A DNA stretch of 64,000 bases from Tubulanus polymorphus (GCF_964204645.1 NC_134029.1:21160450-21224449); one strand, 5' to 3'; positions 33,633 through 44,121 are shown, counted from the stretch's first letter. The notes: generated by a model from the sequence alone, not told the origin. Made by a program: numbers and translations.

Positions 33633-36403
33633 ATAGTACAATTATATATCATCTTAGAAACAATTTCAAAGGTAAATTTACGAATAACCTTTTACGAGAT
33701 ATATATGTCGACAATATTAGTACAAGCGTAAACTCTGTGTCAGATGTAATTCAGTTCTATAAAGAAGCGAGATCACTCAAAGAAAATGCCAATTTCAATT
33801 TTCGATGCTGGGCATCGAATAGTTCGCAGCTACGTGAGCTTGCAAAACACGACGGTGTACTTGAACCTTCTCGTATTGTAAAGAATCTTGGTCTCATGTG
33901 GGACACTGATAGAGATTTGATCGCATATCCAAAGCACGCGGTAATAGACGAGTCTCCTATCACAAAACGTGTTATTTTGAAAAGGACCGCCAAAATATAT
34001 GATCCTCTTGGGTTTTTGACTCCCGTCACTCTTCCATCAAAATTACTTCTTCAAGATTTATGGAAGCAGTCATACGGATGGGATGATTTGTTACCTAAGG
34101 ATATTTGTTCTCAATGGTTCTCTATTAATGAAAACCTGTGCCGAGCTTTGGATATGACATTTCAGAGAAAGTATTTCTCAGATCCGAATTTGCAAACTAC
34201 TGATTTAGAACTACACATATTTGGTGATAGTTCGACTCGCGCGTATGGAGCAGTGGCGTACCTTAAATCTGGTAGTCAGTCTAGTTTGATAATGTCAAAA
34301 TCTCGTGTCGCTCCAGTTAAAGAATTGACCATCCCTAAGTTAGAATTGATGGCAGCTACGGTTGCAGCCAGGTTGTCTGATCACATTCAACGTTCAATTA
34401 ATCCAACCATTGGTTCTAATTCGCCTATAAAATCCTTTCACTGGACTGACAGTCAGATTGTATTGGGTTGGTTAAATTCAGGAAAGAAACAGACACAATT
34501 TGTGAATAACCGGGTATCCGAGATTAGAAAATTAACTTCTTTAAACAGTTGGTTTTACTGTCCAGGTAACGTTAACCCTGCAGACCTGTTAACTCGCGGT
34601 GTGCATTACAATGAGTTAACAGCTGATCTATGGTTAAAAGGGCCATCTTGGTTGACCAATGGGAGTCCTCTACCTGAACAGCCTAGCACAATTTCAATCA
34701 ATTACGTAGTGGCTCAAAATTCCGATCCAATTCGTAAGAAGGAAAGTTCAATTTTTACTTTTCAATTGGGAGAAGTTATAGATTATAGTCAATTCACGTC
34801 ATACTCAGAGTTGGTAAATGTCATGGCTCTGGCTTTACGCTTTATTCATAACCTTAAATCAATAAAAGAGGATCGAAATCACGGACCACTATCGTCATCA
34901 GAAATCGTGAATGCTGAAAAATTGATAATCAAATATTTTCAGTCCGCTTTGTGTGCCGAGATAATTCAGGACTTGACTAGTGGCACAAAGAGAAAGAAAT
35001 TATCTGTAGTTAATCAACTACAATTATACATAGACGACGAGGGCATTATTAGGTGCAAAGGTCGTCTCCAGAATGCTGATATGAGTTTTGATTCTAAACA
35101 CCCGATATTCGTACCAAAATCGTGTATGTTATCTAGTTTGATTATCAATGATGCTCATCTGCAGGTCATGCATTTCGGTGTAAGTGCAACTGTGTGTAAG
35201 ATACGAGAAAATTTTTGGATCCCTCAGATACGCCAAGCAGTCAAGTCTCAGGTCAGAAAATGCGTTACATGTCGCAAAGTTTCTGGTAAACCCTTTACGT
35301 TACCAGATCCACCTCCACTTCCTGGGTATAGAGTTTCTAGATATCCACCGTTTTACTACTGTGGACTGGATTATTGCGGACCATTCGTTTTAAACAATGG
35401 CAGCAATTGTTATATTGCATTATTCACATGCACTGTAACCAGAGCAGTCCATTGTGAGGTTGTAGTTAGTAACTCTACAGACGAATTTATAAGATGTTTC
35501 CGTAGGTTCACTGCTCGTCGCTCCGTGCCAAGGATGCTTATCTCTGATAATGCTAGTACCTTTATCGGAGCCAACTCCGAATTGAAGAAGATATTTGAAG
35601 CTTTGAGTTCAACGAATTTCCTTTCAAAGCGACGCATTGATTGGCATTTTATAACAAAAAGAAGCCCTTGGCACGGAGGATTCTACGAGCGATTAATCGG
35701 TTTGACAAAGTCTGCTCTGAAAAAGTGTTTAGGAAGGGCAAAAGTAACTCTAGATGAATTTTCGACATTAATCACAGAAATTGAGTGTACGATTAATGAC
35801 AGACCCTTAGTCAGGGAAACATCAGATATCAATGACATTAATGTATTAACTCCATCTCATTTAGTTTGTGGAAGGAAAATTAATTCATTGCCTCATCCTG
35901 AGTTTGATATCAATGATCCTGATTATTCCAATTTGTCAGAATCCGAGTTGCAGAATCGATATAAATTCCTGGTTACACTTCAAGATAAATTTTGGGATAA
36001 GTGGCATAAAGAGTACCTGGTAAATTTGAGAGAATCTCATAAATCTGTTGGCGATAATTATCAAAATATCAAACCGGGAATGCTAGTTTTAATACATGAC
36101 GCACATGTTCCACGTTTACGATGGAAATTAGCTATAATTACTAAGATTTTGCGCGGGGAGGATGACCTCATTCGGTCAGTAGAGTTAAAAACTGCCAATG
36201 GTTTCACTAACCGTCCAATTTCTAAACTAGTTTATCTAGAAGTAAATGTTCCAGTTGAATCCATTCCAGTGCAAAATTCAATTTCAACTGATGAGAAAAC
36301 TCAAACTCCTCGTCCCCCTACTCGTGCATCGGCAATAGTTGCCAAAGATAGAATTTCGAAGCAATTAAAAGTTTTGGAAGATCAAGATACAGATAATGCT
36401 TAA
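33626..36403 (+). CDS. BEL Pol, second open frame (RT end, RNase H, integrase)
   Basis: About 925 codons; the frame is open from roughly 33530 and the listed ATG is internal to the reverse transcriptase. The polymerase box reads YVDN rather than the usual YVDD. RNase H-like acidic residues appear in HIFGDSSTRAYG and HWTDSQIVLGWL. The integrase has an H2C2 zinc region (HFGVSATVCKIRENFW, CVTCRK). Its catalytic triad is D in GLDYCGPF, D in LISDNASTF and E in WHGGFYERLIG. The DUF5641-type end contains GMLVLIHDAHVPRLRWKL. Separation from the first frame by a one-base change near 33531-33536 means this copy may be defective unless frame-shifting occurs. Confidence 0.92.
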   Translation: MLNSTIIYHLRNNFKGKFTNNLLRDIYVDNISTSVNSVSDVIQFYKEARSLKENANFNFRCWASNSSQLRELAKHDGVLEPSRIVKNLGLMWDTDRDLIAYPKHAVIDESPITKRVILKRTAKIYDPLGFLTPVTLPSKLLLQDLWKQSYGWDDLLPKDICSQWFSINENLCRALDMTFQRKYFSDPNLQTTDLELHIFGDSSTRAYGAVAYLKSGSQSSLIMSKSRVAPVKELTIPKLELMAATVAARLSDHIQRSINPTIGSNSPIKSFHWTDSQIVLGWLNSGKKQTQFVNNRVSEIRKLTSLNSWFYCPGNVNPADLLTRGVHYNELTADLWLKGPSWLTNGSPLPEQPSTISINYVVAQNSDPIRKKESSIFTFQLGEVIDYSQFTSYSELVNVMALALRFIHNLKSIKEDRNHGPLSSSEIVNAEKLIIKYFQSALCAEIIQDLTSGTKRKKLSVVNQLQLYIDDEGIIRCKGRLQNADMSFDSKHPIFVPKSCMLSSLIINDAHLQVMHFGVSATVCKIRENFWIPQIRQAVKSQVRKCVTCRKVSGKPFTLPDPPPLPGYRVSRYPPFYYCGLDYCGPFVLNNGSNCYIALFTCTVTRAVHCEVVVSNSTDEFIRCFRRFTARRSVPRMLISDNASTFIGANSELKKIFEALSSTNFLSKRRIDWHFITKRSPWHGGFYERLIGLTKSALKKCLGRAKVTLDEFSTLITEIECTINDRPLVRETSDINDINVLTPSHLVCGRKINSLPHPEFDINDPDYSNLSESELQNRYKFLVTLQDKFWDKWHKEYLVNLRESHKSVGDNYQNIKPGMLVLIHDAHVPRLRWKLAIITKILRGEDDLIRSVELKTANGFTNRPISKLVYLEVNVPVESIPVQNSISTDEKTQTPRPPTRASAIVAKDRISKQLKVLEDQDTDNA

Positions 36404-36585
36404 ATTAGTCTCAGTTCTATTAAGATTATATTACAATTACATGTAAATAGTTTGATTGTTAAATCAATTGTTCATTATAATAATATGTAAATTGTTTGTA
36501 ATTTCGTACATTGAGATATTTGTTATACGAACTTCTATTTCTATTTTGTATGATTCTATGTACGATTTATCTTTAAACTTATCTG

Positions 36586-36597
36586 CTGTGGTGGGAG
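36586..36597 (+). other. Polypurine tract of the BEL element
   Basis: A G/purine-rich run GTGGTGGGAG directly precedes the right LTR and is the expected start point for plus-strand DNA synthesis. Confidence 0.6.
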
Positions 36598-36802
36598 TGT
36601 CACGCAGTACTAGCGTGTATTATGTAACGTGTTATATTTCACCGATCACAGTTTCACGGGTGATCAACCATGTATATTATTGTGTATATAAACCTTTTCC
36701 TGCAATAAAGTGGGGTTCAGTTTTTCGTTTGTATCTAGCTGTGTTGGAGTTATTTTTCTGCCTTTGGAGGATCTACAGTCCCAGGTCATTTTCCGTATGA
36801 CA
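36598..36802 (+). repeat. Right LTR of the BEL element
   Basis: 205 bp, base-for-base the same as the left LTR on reading. It is followed by the second GAAAC target copy. Confidence 0.95.
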
Positions 36803-37272
36803 GAAACCATTTTACAACGGAGGATGCAGAAATCTTTGATCGTCTGATCGCCGAGAAACTGACATCCGTCGGTATAAAATACTAGATTGAAAGTGATCTT
36901 GTTGTGTTCCTTGCACCTTGCTCCGGCAATAGTCGTTCGTATTAGCTGAAAATGAGGAAGGACTTGTGTTTACGTAGCGCCGTGTTAATCTTTTAAAATG
37001 TCGATGAAAACGTTGCATTTTTAATTTTAGAAAAGACACATTAATACCTATATTCCTATAAGTATATATCAGGACCCAGAAACACACAACAGGCTTGTCA
37101 GACCTATTGAATGCAATCAGTAGCTAGGTTAATTTCTCGCTCTACATTGTACATACAATCTGTATGGCGCATTGGATGTAGGTTATGTTGTAGGCCTTTT
37201 TATACGCGTGCATATTTTTCGTACGGCTGTATTACGAAGCTGCTGCATTAACTACCATAGCGCGTTGATAGA

Positions 37273-38264
37273 ATGGAACAAAAGCTTAAAAATATGCAAA
37301 AAATATGGCCTCGACCGATGGAACTCGTATACGACTGCCCGTTGAATGTGAATATAAGCAATAAACAACTCGTTGATGAAGTAATGAACTTGGAATATAA
37401 AGAGGATGATATAATCATAGCTACGTATCCAAAATCAGGTAACCATTTAATCAATGTTCGTTCTCTATACGCTGCCAATGCTTCGGCAACTTGTTTTGAA
37501 AATTGATTGTTCTGCCTTTAGGAACAACGATGACACAAGAAATAACGTGGTTAGTGATGAACGATGGAGACGTGGAGACCGCCAGACAAGAAAATATAGC
37601 CTTACGAATACCATTTTTAGAGTATAAACCGCTGATTGATTGTAATGCGTACGGTAAAAAGTACACGTCGCTGGAACTGTTCCTGAAACAAAGTTCTCCT
37701 CGATTGGGTAAATTCCATTTACCCTGGCATCTAGGCCCGGGTCGTGCTGTAGAGGAATTCAGTTCAAAATTGATTTACGTCATGAGAAATCCAAAAGATG
37801 TGGCCGTTTCGTTCTTTTATTTCGCGCAGTCCTTCCCAATACCATATACCGGATCGTTTTCCGATTTTCTCAAAGTCTTTATGGGCCCGGATATGGGCTT
37901 CGGAAATGTATTTGATCATTGTTTGGGTTACTGGAAGGAGCGCCATAGAAAGAATATTCTTATCATTCAATTTAAAGATTTAGTTCACGATCACAGAGCA
38001 CAAGTTGTCAAGATCGCTAAATTTCTCCAGAAAGATCTATCGGATGAAGTCATAGATAGAATCGTAGAAGCGACATCTTTCAAAGTGATGAAAGAGAATC
38101 CTATGGTAAGATTTTTCTTTGACGAGCCTTTAGCACCGAATGCTCCACCATTTATTCGCAAAGGAAAAACGGGTGATTGGAAGAACCACTTTACAGCGGA
38201 AGAAGCAGAACTTTTTGATCGTCTGATCGCTGAGAAAATGACATCCGTCGGTATAGAATACTAG
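37273..38264 (+). CDS. Cytosolic sulfotransferase SULT-5
   Basis: Exons 37273-37438 and 37522-38264 join in phase 1 to 909 nt, 302 aa. The intron is only 83 bp, the shortest in the array. The PAPS loop reads YPKSG|GTTMTQEI, with the Ser seen in vertebrate SULTs. Other motifs: KFHLPW, YVMRNPKDVAVSFFYF, RKGKTGDWKNHFTAEEAE. It shares KKYTSLELFLKQSSPR and FDEP segments with SULT-4, so those two are sister copies. All expected PAPS contacts are present, so it should be active. Confidence 0.92.
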
Positions 38265-39204
38265 AACTTAAAAAAATTTGTGCTAGAACAAACTATTTAT
38301 TATCAACTATTTCAGAAGTATAGTTAGTGGATGTACATTACGTCGCCAATGTTGCAATATTGGGGCTATACTGATTAGGCCTCTTTTAAATTACTTGGAG
38401 TACGATTTTTTTCAAGAAAAATGTGTGAGGGTGAAGGGCAAAAATAGAATTGAGTATGAGAAATGGAGAAAACTAACTAACTTTTTTGCAAATCATGAGA
38501 TTGAAAATTAAGATGAACAAACTTTTAGCAGTTACTAGATTTTTTAATTTGATGATTTTTGCAGAATTCCTGGTTGCGGATCCGTACTCAAAGTAATCAA
38601 AAAAGCTCCAGTCTCGATTTTCAATTGTGGCCATTTATAATTAAATCGTCGAAATATACTCACTCACTAAAACGTGGCCAGCTACACATTTGGATTTCGG
38701 GCGTCATTAACCTTTTCAAATTATTTTTCTTGATAATCGTTCTTTCATTATTCATAAATATATTTGTGTTATACGTGTAAACCTATTCAACGACAGTATA
38801 TGTACTTCAAAAATCACGTGTAGTTAGAATGAAATATATGACACTATTTGAAAAAGGATCGTTTTTTGAGGGATTTTCCACTAAGGACGACGAGGTGCGT
38901 TACGTATACTGAACTGGTATTCAGGTCTTATTATTCACTGTATTTAGGCTATCACGTGACACGTCATTCGTTGTACTAAAGTCCATTCTGTACAGTACAG
39001 TAAACCTACGACAAATCATTACTGGTGGAGTAAACTTGTACTGTCTACTGACGACTGACTCGATATACTATAAATAACAGCACTGTTGATACCTTTCGAA
39101 AGTAACTGAGAAAAAGGTTAGTGTGATCATTCACCTAAATATTTAAAATATCTTGTATACAATGGCTTTATTGCCAATCAATCACGCTTTCTTATAGAAA
39201 CACG
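38265..39204. other. Intergenic region, SULT-5 to SULT-6
   Basis: AT-rich, with no recognised gene. The open frame 38559-38780 has no family signal. The region just before 39205 should hold the SULT-6 promoter; ACTATAAATAAC at about 39069 is a possible TATA element. Confidence 0.4.
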
Positions 39205-40278
39205 ATGGAACCAAAAGAAGAAGATCTTTGGCCTCGACCTATCGAATTGATTCATGGCTATCCGTTCAGTGTAACAAACCATAGTAAAGAGCTCATTGAT
39301 AAAATAATGAACTTAGAATATAGAGAGGATGACATCATTATAGCGACATATCCCAAAGCAGGTAATTGATCAAACTATCATGAATTGAAAACACTAGCGA
39401 TTATAAACCTTTATTCTCGTTTGATAGAGATAATTCGTTGACTATTCTAGTATAGTTTGCAGCTTTGACGTGCTCAAAAACGAAATACGAGATTTTCAGA
39501 ACATGATGTTTTGTTTATGATATATTTCACAGGTACTACGATGACGCAAGAAATAACGTGGTTAGTGATGAATAACGGTGATCTCGAGGCCGCGAAACAG
39601 GACTATCTATCGGCACGGATGCCTTTCTTAGATTTTACACCACCGACTCGTAGCCTGATCTACGGTGATCTCCATACACCTCTAGAACTCTTCTTAAAGC
39701 AAAGTTCTCCTCGGATTTGCAAGATGCATTTACCCTGGAACCTAGGCCCGAGACAAGCTGTCGATAAATTTAAATCTAGATTAATTTACGTCATGAGAAA
39801 TCCTAAAGATATAGCCGTTTCATATTATCATTTCGCACAGGCTTTTGCTAGAACCCCTTTCATTGGCTCCTTTTCCAATTTTCTTAAAGTATTTTTAGCC
39901 CCAAATATGAGTTATGGGCCCATATTTGATCACTATTTGGGTTATTGGAAAGAGCGCCATAGAGAAAATATCCTCATTCTATATTACGAAGATTTGGTTC
40001 ATGATCACAGAGCACAAGTCGTCAAGATCGCTAAATTTCTCCAGAAAGATCTAACCGATGAAGTCATAGATAGAATCGTAGAAGCGACCAAATTCAAATC
40101 TATGAAAGCGAATCCTATGACTAATTATAAAGGTGATGGCTATGCAAAACCTAATGCTCCACCATTTATGCGCAAAGGTGAAACGGGTGATTGGAAGAAC
40201 CACTTTACTGTGGAAGAAGCAGAAACCTTTGATCGTCTGATCGCCGAGAAACTGACATCCGTCGGTATAAAATACTAA
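39205..40278 (+). CDS. Cytosolic sulfotransferase SULT-6
   Basis: Exons 39205-39361 and 39533-40278 join in phase 1 to 903 nt, 300 aa. Start MEPKEEDLWPRPIELIHGYP. Motifs: YPKAG|GTTMTQEI, KMHLPW, YVMRNPKDIAVSYYHF, RKGETGDWKNHFTVEEAE. It is one of the intact copies with the canonical KxxxTVxxxE dimer motif. An AATAAA follows at about 40400. Confidence 0.92.
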
Positions 40279-40753
40279 ATATTAGTCTCTAAATTCAATG
40301 TGTTGAAAAAAATAATTCAAATGCAATTCAAATTAGTTTTAACTTGGTCGGTCATCAGTGAGTTTTATTTCTCAAGGATTATCGATTAGTGTTTTGTTAT
40401 GAATAAAGATCTATAATATAAGAACAAAGCAAACAACAGTTTTTAATTGTTTTTTCTTCCTTCTTCAAGGAAAATGTCTTTGTTTCATCCGAAAGAACAA
40501 TGTACATGTACAATATATATCGTTGTTTGGTTTATTACACGAATAAATTAGTTACAATTTCTATAACGAATTTGCTTATGAGGATGCCGCAAGACGTGGG
40601 AATTTCACTACTATGAGAAAATATAGATTTTTAGAAGAATGTGGGCTTTAAAAGTCTAAAGAAATGGCGATAATTATTCGAAAATGGCGTTACATTCTAG
40701 AAAAAAATATATCCATCGATAGCTACGTAAAAGCCTTTTAGGCCATCAAACAC

Positions 40754-40764
40754 AACTGTGACAT
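40754..40764. promoter_or_regulatory. Shared upstream motif, SULT-7 copy (reverse)
   Basis: AACTGTGACAT lies about 175 bp before the SULT-7 ATG. It is the reverse complement of the ATGTCACAGTT core seen before SULT-2. Confidence 0.35.
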
Positions 40765-40932
40765 ACTATATGTTGTCGTAGCAGTACATTTACATATACG
40801 AAAGGCAGTACATAGTCAACCTGCACCCTGAATAAGAAAGGTAAGACAGACTTTCTGAGGATTAAATTTCACTATATATGCGAAAGTTCTGTTTTGGACA
40901 TTATTTCAGTTGTAAGAAAAAGGTAAATTGCA

Positions 40933-42042
40933 ATGGAACCGAAGGAACAGGATAAAAATTGGCATCGACCAATTGAATTTCGTGGCTATAAATTCGATAA
41001 GGACAGACACAGCATAAAGCTCCTTGAGGAAATAATGAGCTTAGAATTCAGGGAAGATGATGTCATCATTGCTACATATCCCAAAGCAGGTAAACATTTA
41101 AAGCCCAGTAAACCGCATTGAGGGACATCAGCATTTGACAGAAAATGAATTTATTGACTTTATTGATAAAACCTTGATAAGTAAGTCACGTTATTTGGCT
41201 TAATTCATGATATCAGTTACATCGTGGACGACAGCTTTGTAAACGACGATACTTTCAACGACTCTGGAGAAAAGAATGATTAATCTATCTTTACAGGGAC
41301 AACGATGACCCAAGAAATAACGTGGTTAGTGATGAATAACGGAGACGTAGAGGCCGCTAAACTGGAATATGTATCGGCACGTTTACCGTTCTTGGAATAT
41401 GCTCCATTAACTCGTAGTATGATCTACGGTAAAATTCACACGCCGCTAGAACTGTTCCTAAAGCAAAATTCTCCTCGAATGTGCAAGGTACATTTACCTT
41501 GGAATATAGGGCCGAGACGAGCTGTCGAAAAGTTCAATTCCAGATTAATATACGTCATGAGAAATCCTAAAGATGCAGTCGTTTCTACCTTTCATTTTGT
41601 GCAGGGATTTACAAAAAACCCGTTCACTGGTTCGTTTTCCGATTTTCTCAAAGTCTATTTAGCACCCGAAAAGGCATACGGGACTATATTTGATCATTAT
41701 TTGGGTTATTGGAAAGAGCGCCATAGAGAAAATATCCTTATTCTATATTACGAAGATTTGGTTCACGATCACAGAGCACAAGTAGTGAAGATCGCTGAAT
41801 TTCTCCAGAAAGATCTATCGGATGATGTCGTTGATAGAATCGTAGAAGCGACAAAATTCAAAGTGATGAAAGAGAATCCTATGACTAACTATGTTTATGA
41901 TGACTACGCAAAACCTAATGCCCCACCGTTTATGCGCAAAGGTGAAACGGGTGATTGGAAAAACCACTTTACACCCGAAGAAGCAGACATCTTTGATCGC
42001 CTAATCGCTGAGAAACTGACATCCGTCGGTATACAATGCTAA
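40933..42042 (+). CDS. Cytosolic sulfotransferase SULT-7
   Basis: Exons 40933-41089 and 41297-42042 join in phase 1 to 903 nt, 300 aa. Motifs: YPKAG|GTTMTQEI, KVHLPW, YVMRNPKDAVVSTFHF, RKGETGDWKNHFTPEEAD. The dimer motif has Pro and Asp at normally Val and Glu positions, shared only with SULT-8. The protein ends GIQC where others end GIKY or GIEY. Coding, 5' and 3' flanks all match SULT-8 closely, showing a recent duplication of about 1.7 kb. A possible TATA (TATATATG) lies near 40873. Confidence 0.92.
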
Positions 42043-42443
42043 GTATTAGTCTATAAATTCAATATATTAAACAAATGATCCAAGATATAATTTCAATCTC
42101 TTTTTAGTTTGTCGGTCATCAGTGAGTTTCATTTCTCAAGGATTATGTTATCGATTAGTGTTTTTGTAGTACAAATAAAGGTCATCTATAAGAACAGTTT
42201 TAATGCGAACAACAGTTTTTAATTGTTTTTCTTCTTTCTTCTTTTTCTTTTGTTGGTTGTTATGAGAATTCTGATGGACGTCGTAATTTCACTATTGAAA
42301 AGAGAGATACACGTATTCAGAAGTATATGTGGGCTTTAAAAGACAAAACCAACATATGAAATGGCGAATGATAGTTATTCGAAGATGGCGTTACAAACAT
42401 AAAAACATATGCACTGATTAAAACCTTTTACGTTATGAAACAC

Positions 42444-42453
42444 GACTGTGACA
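42444..42453. promoter_or_regulatory. Shared upstream motif, SULT-8 copy (reverse)
   Basis: GACTGTGACA lies about 180 bp before the SULT-8 ATG, aligned with the SULT-7 copy within a generally similar promoter. Confidence 0.35.
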
Positions 42454-42560
42454 TAATACATGGTGGGAGCAGTACATTTACGAAAGTCACTTGACAGTAA
42501 ACAGTCGATCAGTATACTCTGAATAAGAAAGATAAGACTGACCTTCTGAGTATTGAATTG

Positions 42561-42569
42561 TATAAAAAG
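42561..42569 (+). promoter_or_regulatory. TATA-like element of SULT-8
   Basis: TATAAAAAG lies 61 bp before the ATG at 42630, a plausible core promoter position with a short 5' leader. Confidence 0.4.
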
Positions 42570-42629
42570 CTACGTATGTGAAAGTTCTGTTCTGGCCAAT
42601 TTACATGTTATAAAAAGAAGAAAATTGCA

Positions 42630-43704
42630 ATGGAACAAAAGGAACAGGATAAAAAATGGCATCGACCGATTGAATTTCATGGCTGTCAATTCAATAAGGG
42701 CATACACAATAAAGAGCTCCTTGAGGAAATAATGAGCTTAGAATTCAGGGAAGATGATGTCATTGTTGCCACGTACCCCAAAGCAGGTAAATATTTAGAT
42801 GAGCGGACCATGAGTGATTTCAGCATTTGGTAGAAAGTAACAATTGTATTGGTAAAACCTTAATCATTTATTCACGATGATGTGACTGAATTCATGAATT
42901 TATTTATTTTTCGATGTTGTCAACGGCTGTGGAGAAAATAATGATTGTCTCTTAACAGGAACAACGCTGACACAAGAAATAACGTGGTTAGTGATGAATA
43001 ACGGAGACGTAGAGGCCGCTAAACTGGAATATGTATCGGCACGTTTACCGTTCTTGGAGTATGCTCCACTAACTCGTAGTATGATCTACGGTAAAATTCA
43101 CACGCCGCTAGAACTGTTCCTAAAGCAAAATTCTCCTCGAATGTGCAAGGTACATTTACCATGGAATATAGGGCCAAGTAGAGCTGTCGATGAATTTAAT
43201 TCTAGATTGATATACGTCATGAGAAATCCTAAAGATACAGCTGTATCTAACTATCACTTTGCGCAAGGCTTTACTAAAAACCCGTTCACTGGCTCATTTT
43301 CCGATTTTCTCAAAGTCTATTTAGCACCCGAAATGGCATACGGGACTATTTTTGATCATTATTTGGGTTATTGGAATGAGCGCTATAGAGAAAATATCCT
43401 GATACTATATTACGAAGATTTGGTTCATGATCACAGAGCACAAGTTGTGAAGATCGCTGAATTTCTCCAGAAAGATCTATCAGATGAAGTCGTGGATAGA
43501 ATCGTCGCAGCAACCAAATTCAAAGTGATGAAAGAGAATCCTATGACTAACTATGTTTATGATGGCTTTGCTAGACCTAATGCCAAACCATTTATGCGTA
43601 AAGGTGAAACGGGTGATTGGAAAAACCACTTTACACCGGAAGAAGCAGACATCTTTGATCGTCTGATCGCCGAGAAACTGACATCTGTTGGTATAAAATA
43701 CTAG
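42630..43704 (+). CDS. Cytosolic sulfotransferase SULT-8
   Basis: Exons 42630-42786 and 42959-43704 join in phase 1 to 903 nt, 300 aa. Motifs: YPKAG|GTTLTQEI (Leu in place of the Met of its sisters), KVHLPW, YVMRNPKDTAVSNYHF, RKGETGDWKNHFTPEEAD. One internal change, ERYRENIL for the ERHRENIL of other copies, is unique to it. Last member of the array and sister of SULT-7. The SLC47 gene starts 560 bp downstream on the same strand. Confidence 0.92.
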
Positions 43705-44112
43705 CTATCAGCCGCATTGTGTCATTTTATTTCATAGTTCTGTTAGAATTCCTATTAACTGAGAGAATAATTTTTAAAGGACCAAAGTAATTTAGTAGAT
43801 ACACGTATGGACACATTTCTTAGATGAACTAATGGGACTTTCAGATCTATATTGATATTACCGTATATGTTCATGTAGCGAAATAAACTATGATATCGCA
43901 ATCGACGATATCATTGATATTTCTGATCGAGTATCTTATACCTGGCCTTACAACCTTTCACACTTGCCACGTGTGACAGGCATCGGCTGCCTCGTGCTTT
44001 CTTATCTCAAAGATATTTCGAGAGGTTTTACTGCATTATTTTATCTATTCTACCGTCGTTACCGCCTGTCGGCTCGAACTGGTTCGAACTGGTGTTGCTC
44101 GAACTGGTCCTC

Positions 44113-44121
44113 TATATAAAG
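44113..44121 (+). promoter_or_regulatory. TATA box of the SLC47 gene
   Basis: TATATAAAG in the context CCTCTATATAAAGGCAG is a strong TATA box about 155 bp before the first ATG at 44268. An upstream triplicate of CGAACTGG (about 44074-44109) lies directly before it. Confidence 0.65.

Larger units (their letters stand above)
30730..36802 (+). mobile_element. BEL/Pao LTR retrotransposon, 6,073 bp
   Basis: The element has two 205-bp LTRs that read as identical, a 5-bp target duplication, a Gag-Pol coding region in two frames, and no envelope gene. BEL/Pao type is shown by a DUF1759-type Gag region, three Cys/His knuckles, an aspartic protease (A17-like), reverse transcriptase, RNase H, and integrase with a DUF5641 tail, in that order. 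Identical LTRs mean very recent insertion. It lies in exon 2 of SULT-4 in the same orientation as the gene. Confidence 0.96.
29989..36885 (+). pseudogene. Sulfotransferase SULT-4, truncated and split by a BEL element
   Basis: Exon 1 (from 29989) starts MERKLKPWNRVMEFIYGCPL and runs directly into exon 2 without an intron: NMNN is followed by AGTTMTQEI. Compared with its sisters, about 33 codons of exon 1 and the whole intron are missing, including most of the PAPS loop (YPK). Exon 2 then continues intact through KFHLPW and YVMKNPKDTAVSYFYF to RKGETGDWRN. There a 6-kb BEL/Pao retrotransposon (30730-36802) interrupts it. After the element, with the 5-bp target repeated, the frame resumes as HFTTEDAEIFDRLIAEK and ends at a TAG at 36883-36885. 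Loss of the PAPS loop suggests it was already non-functional before the insertion. Confidence 0.9.

Noticed and set aside
43940-44109. CGAACTGG triplicate as a regulatory operator
   Set aside because: It is a short local repeat upstream of the TATA box; nothing beyond position supports a specific role.
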